A stretch of DNA of 28,442 bases. Source: Prado023 sp049688395 (GTDB taxonomy: Bacteria; Actinomycetota; Actinomycetes; S36-B12; CAIYMF01). A program made the position numbers and the translations under genes. The DNA is taken from NCBI GenBank assembly GCA_049688395.1, contig JBAVKQ010000078.1:1-28442 (forward strand), in the 5' to 3' direction. The notes below the pieces were generated by a model that did no database searches, had not been told where the DNA came from, and worked only from the letters and a program-made list of their open reading frames with translations. Below are positions 1 to 6,466 of the stretch, in pieces (position 1 is the first letter of the stretch; every line of letters starts with the position of its first letter).

Positions 1-72
1 ACAATGGAGCACGAGTGCCAAGGCGGGACGCGGGACGCGACACGCGGGGCGTCGGGACGCGTCGGCGCCCCG
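1..72. other. Upstream end region with GC-rich hairpin
   Basis: No gene is supported before ftsK. The stretch is rich in GGGACGC-like repeats. GGGGCG at 46-51 can pair with CGCCCC at 66-71 across a 14-nt loop, which could be a terminator for a gene left of the window. There is no T-tract. Function is inferred only. Confidence 0.3.
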
Positions 73-95
73 ACGTCAGTGGGCGCCGGTAGCCT
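73..95 (+). promoter_or_regulatory. RecA-NDp (PafBC-type) promoter of ftsK, leaderless
   Basis: ACGTCAGTG (73-81), exactly 8 nt, then TAGCCT (90-95) fits the actinobacterial LexA-independent DNA-damage promoter TTGTCRGTG-N8-TAnnnT, with 7 of 9 positions in the upstream element. The -10 box ends 6 nt before the ATG at 102, so the transcript would begin at or next to the start codon. The match is seen in the sequence; control by PafBC is inferred. Confidence 0.6.
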
Positions 96-101
96 GCAGG
101 G

Positions 102-2978
102 ATGGCTACGAAGACCCCCGCGCGAGCCCGCACGTCGGGTTCCGCGCGCACCTCGCAGGGCAGCCGGAAGAGCGCCAAGCGCAGCACCCCGACCCGGACG
201 ACGAGTTCGCGATCGGTGCCCCGGACGGCACCGAAGCCCGTGAAGCGCTCGCAGCACGGGCCGATCGCTGCGGTCCTGCGCTCGGTGGGACGCCTGATCG
301 CCCGGATCTGGTCGGTGATCGCCGCGTCGCTCGGCGCCCTGGCACGTGCGGTCGGCCGCGGGGCGCGGGAGGTCGACGCCACGCACCGTCGTGACGGGAT
401 CGGGCTGGCCCTGTTCAGCGCGGCGATCGTGGTGGCCGCGGTTGCGTGGTTCGGCATCGACGGCTGGTTGACGGGGTTCATCAACGCCCTCGTCAGTGGA
501 GCCGTGGGCGCGCTGGACGTCGGTGTGCCGGTGCTGCTGCTGTGGGCAGCCCTTCGGATGCTGCGCTACCCCGACGAGGGGGCGATCACCGGACGCCTAG
601 CCATCGGCAGCACCGTTCTGCTCACCGCCTCGGCCGGGATCTGGGCACTGACCCAGGGCGCCCCGGATCCCGCGGACGGCGCCGAGGCGATGCGCGCCGC
701 GGGTGGCTGGCTCGGCTGGCTGATCACCGCGCCCGTGGTCTCGGCCGTGGGCGTGTGGCTGGGCTACCTGTGGTTGCTAGCGGTCCTGGGCTTCGGCCTG
801 CTCGTGGTGACTGCCACGCCGATCAACGAGGTCCCGCAGCGACTGGCCGCCGTCCGCGACGCCGTCCTGCTGCGGCGGGTCCCGGCCCTGCCCGCGAGGG
901 AGTCGGACTCCGGCGACATGGCCGTCGACGGCCGTGCGAAGGATGCCGCCCTCCAGCCCCGGAGTGACGTGGATGGCGATGGGCAGGCGAGCAACGCGCA
1001 GGCGGGCGACGGGTCGGCCGCCCCGGCGGACCGCGAGGATCCCGGGGCGACCTCCGGCCAGACGCTCGGCTCCGGCCCGTCCGGCTCCGCTGCTGGGCCG
1101 GCGGGTGCCCCCGCGGGGCTGCGGGCCCGTGCGCTGGTGATGATGCGTGGGCTGCGTCGTGGCCGTGGCAACGGCGCACCGCAGGTGTACGACGGGCCCC
1201 TGGCCGGCGACGAGGCGTTCGCCTCCCCGTTGGCCGCAGCGCCGACCGAGGACACCGACGACGCGGACGGCGATGACAGCACGCTGGTCGACGCCCTGTT
1301 CGACCCCGAGGGGCAGCCCGGCTCGGAACTCGGGGCCCACGACCAGACCACCCGGCTGGCTGCACTCACCGGGACTCCCGGCGCAGCCTCGCCGATGGAT
1401 CCCGACCTGGCTTCCCTGGTCGCCACCGTCACCCCGCCCACACCGGCCAGCGCGCCGGGGCACCACACCCTCGCGGTCGCCAAGCCCGAGCAGTTGCGGC
1501 TGCCCGGTGCCCCGGACTACCAACTGCCCAGGCCCACGCTGCTCAAGGCCGGATCGGCGCCCAAGGCGCGCAGCGCCTCCAACGACCGCGTCGTGGCCTC
1601 CCTGACCGACGTGCTCCAGCAGTTCGAGATCGACGCCCAGGTCACCGGGTACAGTCGAGGGCCCACCGTGACTCGCTACGAGGTCGAGCTGGGCCAGAGC
1701 GTGAAGGTCGAGCGGGTCACCGCACTGGCCAAGAACATCGCCTATGCCGTGGCGACCGCGGATGTGCGCATCCTCTCCCCGATCCCGGGCAAGAGCGCGA
1801 TCGGCATCGAGATCCCCAACACCGACCGGGAGATGGTGTCCCTGGGCGACACCCTGCGCTCACCGGCAGCCCACGGTGATCATCACCCGCTGATGGTGGG
1901 CCTGGGCAAGGATGTCGAGGGCGGTTACGTGTGCGCCAACCTCGCCAAGATGCCGCACATCCTCGTGGCCGGGGCCACCGGCGCGGGCAAGTCCAGCTGC
2001 ATCAACGCGCTGGTGACCAGCATCATGATGCGCGCCACTCCGGCCGAGGTGCGGATGGTGCTGGTCGACCCCAAGCGGGTGGAGCTGACCGCCTACGAGG
2101 GCATCCCGCACCTGATCACCCCGATCATCACGAACCCGAAGAAGGCCGCCGAGGCGCTGCAGTGGGTCGTGCGCGAGATGGACGCGCGCTACGACGACCT
2201 CGCGCACTTCGGCTTCCGGCACATCGACGACTTCAACCGGGCGGTGCGCTCCGGGACGCTGGTCGTGCCCCCGGACTCCAAGCGGGTGCTCGCGCCCTAC
2301 CCGTACCTGCTGGTCATCGTCGACGAGCTGGCGGACCTGATGATGGTGGCTCCGCGCGACGTGGAGGAGTCCATCGTGCGGATCACCCAGCTGGCCCGCG
2401 CCGCGGGCATCCATCTGGTGCTGGCCACCCAGCGCCCCAGTGTGGACGTGGTCACCGGCCTGATCAAGGCCAACGTCCCCTCCCGGCTGGCGTTCGCGAC
2501 GTCCAGCCAGACCGACAGCCGGGTCATCCTGGACCAGACCGGGGCCGAGGCGCTCGTGGGTCAGGGCGATGCGCTGTTCCTGCCGATGGGGACCTCGAAG
2601 GCGATCCGGATCCAGGGCGCGTTCGTGCCCGAGAGCGAGATCCGCGCGGTGGTCGCCCATGTGAAGAAGCAGCTGGGCACCCAGTACCGGGACGACGTGC
2701 TCACCGAGGCCACGGCCAAGCGGGAGGTGGAGGACGAGGTCGGCGATGACCTCGACCTGCTCGTCGCCGCCACCGAGCTGGTCGTGACCACCCAGTTCGG
2801 GTCCACGTCGATGTTGCAGCGCAAGCTGCGGGTGGGTTTCGCCAAGGCCGGTCGACTCATGGACCTGATGGAGTCGCGCGGCATCGTGGGGCCCTCGGAG
2901 GGTTCCAAGGCCCGTGACGTGCTGGTCAAGGGCGACGACCTCGACGAGTTGCTGGCGAACCTGCAGCGCGGGAGCTGA
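102..2978 (+). CDS. ftsK: FtsK/SpoIIIE DNA translocase
   Basis: A membrane-anchored hexameric ATPase that pumps chromosomal DNA through the division septum. The 958-residue protein starts with a basic, Ser/Thr-rich tail (about 1-60). Several hydrophobic segments follow between about 103 and 241, then a long acidic Gly/Ala/Pro linker to about 500. The motor domain has Walker A GATGAGKSS near residue 625 and Walker B LLVIVDELADL near 737. The C-terminal winged-helix gamma domain (about 885-945, containing TTQFGSTSMLQRKLRVGF) is the part that reads KOPS-type polar sequences in known FtsK proteins. The ATG at 102 is chosen because a TAGCCT box lies 6 nt upstream, and no good Shine-Dalgarno sequence is needed for a leaderless message. 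rimO follows 25 nt downstream. Length and domain order are normal for the family. Identification is very secure. Confidence 0.97.
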   Translation: MATKTPARARTSGSARTSQGSRKSAKRSTPTRTTSSRSVPRTAPKPVKRSQHGPIAAVLRSVGRLIARIWSVIAASLGALARAVGRGAREVDATHRRDGIGLALFSAAIVVAAVAWFGIDGWLTGFINALVSGAVGALDVGVPVLLLWAALRMLRYPDEGAITGRLAIGSTVLLTASAGIWALTQGAPDPADGAEAMRAAGGWLGWLITAPVVSAVGVWLGYLWLLAVLGFGLLVVTATPINEVPQRLAAVRDAVLLRRVPALPARESDSGDMAVDGRAKDAALQPRSDVDGDGQASNAQAGDGSAAPADREDPGATSGQTLGSGPSGSAAGPAGAPAGLRARALVMMRGLRRGRGNGAPQVYDGPLAGDEAFASPLAAAPTEDTDDADGDDSTLVDALFDPEGQPGSELGAHDQTTRLAALTGTPGAASPMDPDLASLVATVTPPTPASAPGHHTLAVAKPEQLRLPGAPDYQLPRPTLLKAGSAPKARSASNDRVVASLTDVLQQFEIDAQVTGYSRGPTVTRYEVELGQSVKVERVTALAKNIAYAVATADVRILSPIPGKSAIGIEIPNTDREMVSLGDTLRSPAAHGDHHPLMVGLGKDVEGGYVCANLAKMPHILVAGATGAGKSSCINALVTSIMMRATPAEVRMVLVDPKRVELTAYEGIPHLITPIITNPKKAAEALQWVVREMDARYDDLAHFGFRHIDDFNRAVRSGTLVVPPDSKRVLAPYPYLLVIVDELADLMMVAPRDVEESIVRITQLARAAGIHLVLATQRPSVDVVTGLIKANVPSRLAFATSSQTDSRVILDQTGAEALVGQGDALFLPMGTSKAIRIQGAFVPESEIRAVVAHVKKQLGTQYRDDVLTEATAKREVEDEVGDDLDLLVAATELVVTTQFGSTSMLQRKLRVGFAKAGRLMDLMESRGIVGPSEGSKARDVLVKGDDLDELLANLQRGS

Positions 2979-2991
2979 TCGGCCCGTGGCC

Positions 2992-2997
2992 TACTCT
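2992..2997 (+). promoter_or_regulatory. -10 box TACTCT for leaderless rimO
   Basis: TACTCT ends exactly 6 nt before the ATG at 3004, in the 25-nt gap after ftsK. No clear -35 element is visible. rimO may therefore have its own leaderless transcript in addition to read-through from ftsK. Confidence 0.45.
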
Positions 2998-3003
2998 GGC
3001 CAG

Positions 3004-4509
3004 ATGACTGCCACCCGGGTCGCCCTGGTCACCCTGGGCTGTGCCCGCAACGAGGTCGACTCCGAGGAGCTCGCCGCCCGGCTGGCGGCGCAGGGCTTCG
3101 AACTTGTCGACGAGGTGGACGAGGCCCAGGCCGTCCTGGTCAACACGTGCGGATTCATCGAGGCGGCCAAGCGGGAGTCCTTGGACACGCTGATGTCCGT
3201 GGGGGGTGTGACAGCCGACGGTGCACCTCGCTCGGTGGTCGCTGTGGGCTGCATGGCCGAGAGGTATGGCCGGGACCTGGCCGCCGAGCTGCCCGAGGCC
3301 GCGGCGGTGCTCGGGTTCGACGAGTACCCGCAGATCGCCGAACGACTACGCACGATCGTCGCGGGCGGCAGTGTGGCCAGCCACGTGCCCCGCGACCGCC
3401 GGACGCTCCTGCCGATGGCCCCGGTCGATCGGCCCGGGGCCTCAGTGCACGTGCCCGGGCACGGTGGCGCACCGACCCGAATCCCGCCTCCTGGTCCGGC
3501 CGACGGCCCCGCGCAGGCCGGGGCCGCGGCTGGGGTGGGTACTGCCCTGGCCGAGCCGGTGGGTCCCGGGTGGATGCGCCGACGGATCAGCAGCGGCCCG
3601 GTGGCGTCGCTGAAGATCGCCTCGGGGTGTGACCGGCGGTGTGCGTTCTGTGCCATCCCGTCGTTCCGGGGCTCGTTCGTGTCTCGCCCGGCTGCCGAGG
3701 TCCTCGCCGAGGCGCACTGGCTGGTCGGGACCGGGGTCCGCGAGCTGGTCCTGGTCTCGGAGAATTCGACCTCCTACGGCAAGGACCTCGGCACGCCAGG
3801 TGCGCTCGAGGCCCTGCTGGGCCAGCTCTCGGCAATCGAGGGCATCGAGCGGATCCGGGTCGCCTACCTGCAGCCCGCTGAGGTACGCCCCGCCCTGATC
3901 GAGGCCATGCTCGATCTGCCGCGGGTCGCGGACCACTTCGACCTGAGCTTCCAGCACGCCAGTGCACCGCTGCTGCGCAGGATGCGTCGATTCGGGGGCA
4001 CCGAGGCGTTCCTCGACCTGATCGCCACGATCCGGGCCGGTGCGCCACAGGCCGGGATCCGCAGCAACGTGATCGTGGGATTCCCGGGCGAGACGACCCA
4101 GGACATCGAGGAGCTCATCGAGTTCCTCGGCGCGGCTCAGCTGGACGCCGTCGGCGTGTTCGGCTACTCCGACGAGGACGGCACGGAGGCTGCGGGCCTG
4201 TCCGGGGCCCTGGACGAGGACGAGATCCGCGCCCGCGTCAGCGAGGTCAGCAGCGTCGTGGACGAGGTGATGGCCCAGCGTGCCGAGCAGCGGATCGGCA
4301 GCCCGGTCGAGGTGCTCATCGAGGCACTCGGAGCGACGTCCGCGCAGGGCCGTGCCGCCCATCAGGGACCCGAGGACGGCACCACCACGGTGCACCTGAG
4401 CCCGGAGGCACGCAGTCACGTCGAGGTGGGCACCATCCTGCGCGCACGGGTGGTCGGCAGCGAGGGCGTGGACCTGGCGGCCGTGGAGGTGTCCGTTGTC
4501 CGGTTCTGA
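3004..4509 (+). CDS. rimO: Ribosomal protein S12 methylthiotransferase RimO
   Basis: A radical-SAM iron-sulfur enzyme that adds a methylthio group to the conserved Asp of ribosomal protein S12. The 501-residue protein has an N-terminal MTTase domain beginning with LGCARNEVDSE (Cys13) and NTCGFIEAAK. The radical-SAM motif CDRRCAFC has Cys209, Cys213 and Cys216, followed by IPSFRGSF, which is typical of RimO rather than MiaB. A C-terminal TRAM-like domain closes the protein. A Pro/Gly/Ala-rich insert of roughly 50 residues (about 145-195) separates the first two domains; actinobacterial RimO proteins commonly carry a linker here. The ATG at 3004 was chosen over the open frame from 2914 because that extension overlaps ftsK and a TACTCT box precedes 3004. 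The 3' end overlaps pgsA by 14 nt. Confidence 0.95.
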   Translation: MTATRVALVTLGCARNEVDSEELAARLAAQGFELVDEVDEAQAVLVNTCGFIEAAKRESLDTLMSVGGVTADGAPRSVVAVGCMAERYGRDLAAELPEAAAVLGFDEYPQIAERLRTIVAGGSVASHVPRDRRTLLPMAPVDRPGASVHVPGHGGAPTRIPPPGPADGPAQAGAAAGVGTALAEPVGPGWMRRRISSGPVASLKIASGCDRRCAFCAIPSFRGSFVSRPAAEVLAEAHWLVGTGVRELVLVSENSTSYGKDLGTPGALEALLGQLSAIEGIERIRVAYLQPAEVRPALIEAMLDLPRVADHFDLSFQHASAPLLRRMRRFGGTEAFLDLIATIRAGAPQAGIRSNVIVGFPGETTQDIEELIEFLGAAQLDAVGVFGYSDEDGTEAAGLSGALDEDEIRARVSEVSSVVDEVMAQRAEQRIGSPVEVLIEALGATSAQGRAAHQGPEDGTTTVHLSPEARSHVEVGTILRARVVGSEGVDLAAVEVSVVRF

Positions 4510-5197
4510 GGGTGGAGGTGGCCCAGCGTCACCGCCCGCACCCGAGCCCGTCAAGCCCGAGATGTGGAGTCGGGAACGCGTCGTGACCGGATGGTCGCAG
4601 CTGTGGAACGTGCCCAACATGCTGACCATCCTGCGGATCCTGCTGATCCCGTTCTTCTGGTACCTGTTGATGTACGAGGACGGCGAGAATGCCGGGGCTC
4701 GCGTGGCCGCCACCGTGCTGTTCATGGTGGCGGCGTACACCGACTGGCTCGACGGCCACCTCGCTCGGCGCCAGGGACTGGTCACCACGTTCGGCAAGAT
4801 CGCTGACCCGCTGGCGGACAAGGCCCTGACCGGGGTGGCGTTGATCGGGCTGTCGGTCCTGGGGGAGCTGTGGTGGTGGGTGACGCTGCTGGTCATCTCC
4901 CGCGAGCTCGGCGTGACGTTGGTTCGCTTCGTGGTGCTCAAGCACGGGGTCATCCCGGCCAGCCGCGGCGGCAAGGCCAAGACGGCGTTCCAGATGCTGG
5001 GCATCGTGCTCTACCTGTTGCCGATCACCGAGGCCCATCCTGCGCTGGGGGTGTTTCGGGTCGCGGTGATGAGCATCGCTGTGCTGCTCACCGCTGTCAC
5101 GGGCCTGGACTACATGCTGCGGGCCTATCGGACCAGGCGTGACTCCAAGGCCCAGCGAGCTGCCGGCGTGGCGCGGCCTCCGGTCGATCCGGGATGA
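4496..5197 (+). CDS. pgsA: CDP-diacylglycerol-glycerol-3-phosphate phosphatidyltransferase
   Basis: An integral membrane enzyme of the CDP-alcohol phosphatidyltransferase family. It condenses CDP-diacylglycerol with glycerol-3-phosphate (or a related alcohol) in anionic phospholipid synthesis. The family signature DGx2ARx8Gx3Dx3D is complete (D86, G87, A90, R91, G100, D104, D108). Hydrophobic segments flank it, starting with VPNMLTILRILLIPFFWYLL. The TTG at 4496 is preferred because GGAGG (4485-4489) lies 6 nt upstream; the internal ATG at 4562 has no comparable ribosome-binding site. The gene overlaps rimO by 14 nt and cinA by 4 nt, indicating translational coupling. Which alcohol is used cannot be decided from the sequence, but PgsA is the usual occupant of this locus. 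Confidence 0.9.
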   Translation: MSGSEGGGGPASPPAPEPVKPEMWSRERVVTGWSQLWNVPNMLTILRILLIPFFWYLLMYEDGENAGARVAATVLFMVAAYTDWLDGHLARRQGLVTTFGKIADPLADKALTGVALIGLSVLGELWWWVTLLVISRELGVTLVRFVVLKHGVIPASRGGKAKTAFQMLGIVLYLLPITEAHPALGVFRVAVMSIAVLLTAVTGLDYMLRAYRTRRDSKAQRAAGVARPPVDPG

Positions 5198-5757
5198 GCC
5201 GATCGGCCGAGGCTGGTCAGTCCCGGGCCACCGCCGCGGAACCGTCCGCACGGGCTGGGGACGTCTCTGCAGGTGCGCTCGCTGCCGAGGTCGTGGACCG
5301 GCTCGCCGCGCTGGGGGCATCGATCGCGGTCGCGGAGTCGGTGACCGGTGGTCGGGTCGCCAGTGCCCTGACCGGCGTCTCCGGGGCCTCGACGGTGCTG
5401 CGTGGCGCGGTCGTGGCCTACGCCACCGACGTCAAGGCCTCCGTGCTGGGCGTGGACCCGCAGCTGCTGGCCGAGCGGGGGCCGGTGTGCTCCGAGGTGG
5501 CGCTGGCGATGGCAGCCGGGGTCCGAGACCTGCTCGGCGCAACGATGGGGGTGGCCACCACCGGGGAGGCCGGCCCGCAGTCAGGCAGCGGCCAGCCGGT
5601 CGGGACCGTGCACATCGCCGTGGCCGGTTCGGCGGGGCCGCGGAGCGTGGCGCTGCACCTGGACGGTGACCGGGCAGCCATCCAGACCGGGAGCACACGT
5701 GCTGCCCTGGCGCTGCTGGCCGAGGTCCTGGGCGACCCGGTGCCCGACTCTTCCTGA
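5194..5757 (+). CDS. cinA: CinA C-terminal domain protein / nicotinamide-nucleotide amidase (PncC)
   Basis: A 187-residue stand-alone CinA C-terminal (PncC) domain, which in characterised relatives deamidates nicotinamide mononucleotide in pyridine-nucleotide recycling. Family landmarks seen are AESVTGG (about 47-53, usually AESCTGG), GAVVAYATDVK, LGVD, the TGEAGP stretch (usually TGIAGP) and QPVGTVHIAV. The N-terminal molybdopterin-binding-like domain of long CinA proteins is absent, which is normal for actinobacteria. The ATG overlaps the pgsA stop as ATGA. It is the last gene of the ftsK-rimO-pgsA-cinA set and is followed by a hairpin. The Cys-to-Val change in the AES motif is noted; I do not know whether it affects activity. 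Confidence 0.88.
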   Translation: MSRSAEAGQSRATAAEPSARAGDVSAGALAAEVVDRLAALGASIAVAESVTGGRVASALTGVSGASTVLRGAVVAYATDVKASVLGVDPQLLAERGPVCSEVALAMAAGVRDLLGATMGVATTGEAGPQSGSGQPVGTVHIAVAGSAGPRSVALHLDGDRAAIQTGSTRAALALLAEVLGDPVPDSS

Positions 5758-5773
5758 GGCTCAGGGGCAGTTG

Positions 5774-5793
5774 CTGGCCAGTTTCCTGGCCAG
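5774..5793 (+). terminator. Hairpin after cinA
   Basis: CTGGCCAG (5774-5781), loop TTTC, CTGGCCAG (5786-5793) is a perfect 8-bp stem beginning 16 nt after the cinA stop. There is no T-tract, as often in high-GC actinomycetes. It probably ends the ftsK-cinA transcript. The remaining bases up to the clgR promoter hold no gene. Confidence 0.5.
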
Positions 5794-5897
5794 AGTGGGG
5801 GCTGCGCCGCCCGGCCCGTGCAGGTGGGCTCTGATCGGGCCAGGGTCCATACGGGTGGGTTCCGATTGGGCCATCTGTGTCGATCCAGCGCCACGGG

Positions 5898-5924
5898 GGA
5901 ACAAATCGGGACCGACGGCATGTT
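5898..5924 (+). promoter_or_regulatory. Candidate ECF-sigma (SigE/SigH/SigR-like) promoter of clgR
   Basis: GGGAACA (GGAAC at 5898-5902) and GTTG (GTT at 5922-5924) are 19 nt apart, inside the GGAA(C/T)-N16-20-GTT range of actinobacterial stress ECF sigma factors. In Mycobacterium clgR is known to be SigE-dependent. A transcript from here would have a leader of roughly 50 nt containing the strong Shine-Dalgarno for the ATG at 5989. Inferred from motif only. Confidence 0.4.
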
Positions 5925-5961
5925 GTGGGTAACAGGTACGGCTGCCGCGCGGGTGTCGCGC

Positions 5962-5967
5962 TAGGCT
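5962..5967 (+). promoter_or_regulatory. -10 box TAGGCT before clgR
   Basis: TAGGCT ends exactly 6 nt before an in-frame ATG at 5974, the same geometry as at ftsK, rimO, dapF and the DUF2252 gene. This would give a leaderless message with a start 15 nt upstream of the Shine-Dalgarno-served ATG at 5989. Confidence 0.4.
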
Positions 5968-5988
5968 GCACATATGGAAGGAAGGCCC

Positions 5989-6255
5989 ATGGTGATCCTG
6001 CGACGCGTCGTCGGCGAGCAGTTGCGCCGCCTGCGCCAGGACCAGGGACGCACATTGCGCGACGTCAGCTCCGCAGCTCGGGTTTCGTTGGGTTACCTGT
6101 CCGAGATCGAGCGCGGTCAGAAGGAGCCGTCCAGCGAGTTGCTGGCCGCCATCTGCACGGCACTGGACGTCCCGCTCTCGACGCTGCTGCGCAGCGTCAG
6201 CAACGAGGTCAGCCACCTCGAGTCGGCGCGTGTCGAGGTTCCCAGCGCAGCCTGA
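5989..6255 (+). CDS. clgR: ClgR-type HTH (XRE) regulator of Clp protease genes
   Basis: A small DNA-binding regulator of the ClgR/PopR group, which activates clp protease and stress genes in actinobacteria. The HTH core reads LRQDQGRTLRDVSSAARVSL then GYLSEIERGQKEPSSELLAAIC, almost the family signature. The ATG at 5989 is chosen because AAGGAAGG lies just upstream and the protein then begins MVILRRV, as in relatives (MILLRR). An in-frame ATG at 5974 preceded by TAGGCT is a possible second, leaderless start. At 88 residues the protein is shorter than many ClgR proteins (about 100-130), losing most of the tail. It still ends in Ala-Ala, like the Clp-recognised C termini of known ClgR proteins. 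The pspA gene that follows clgR in mycobacteria is absent here. Confidence 0.85.
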   Translation: MVILRRVVGEQLRRLRQDQGRTLRDVSSAARVSLGYLSEIERGQKEPSSELLAAICTALDVPLSTLLRSVSNEVSHLESARVEVPSAA

Positions 6256-6331
6256 GCGCGGCCGGGTCCCAGTCGGCTCGATCTCGACCTCGTCGGTCGT
6301 CGGCGTCCACTCGTGCAGTGGCGGTGCTGTC

Positions 6332-6387
6332 CCGATCCGACGGTGCCGATCCGACGGTGCCGGTCCGACGGTGCCGGTCCGACGGCC
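6332..6387. repeat. 14-bp tandem repeat, four units
   Basis: Units CCGATCCGACGGTG (6332-6345 and 6346-6359), CCGGTCCGACGGTG (6360-6373) and CCGGTCCGACGG plus two diverged bases (6374-6387). The period is not a multiple of three and the array lies between the convergent clgR and lhr genes, so it is not coding. CGTCGG motifs just upstream (about 6288-6302) could pair with the CCGACGG cores. No other gene is seen in 6256-6466. Confidence 0.85.
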
Positions 6388-6422
6388 GCAGGTCAGCTGC
6401 TGCCGGGAAGTGCTGTGCTCGC

Positions 6423-6442
6423 GCTCACCCCACCGAGTGAGC
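6423..6442. terminator. Candidate bidirectional terminator between clgR and lhr
   Basis: GCTCAC (6423-6428) and GTGAGC (6437-6442) form a 6-bp stem with an 8-nt loop, 24 nt beyond the lhr stop. It lies between convergent genes and has no T-tract. Confidence 0.4.
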
Positions 6443-6466
6443 CGGGCTGGTCCAGGGCATCGACAG

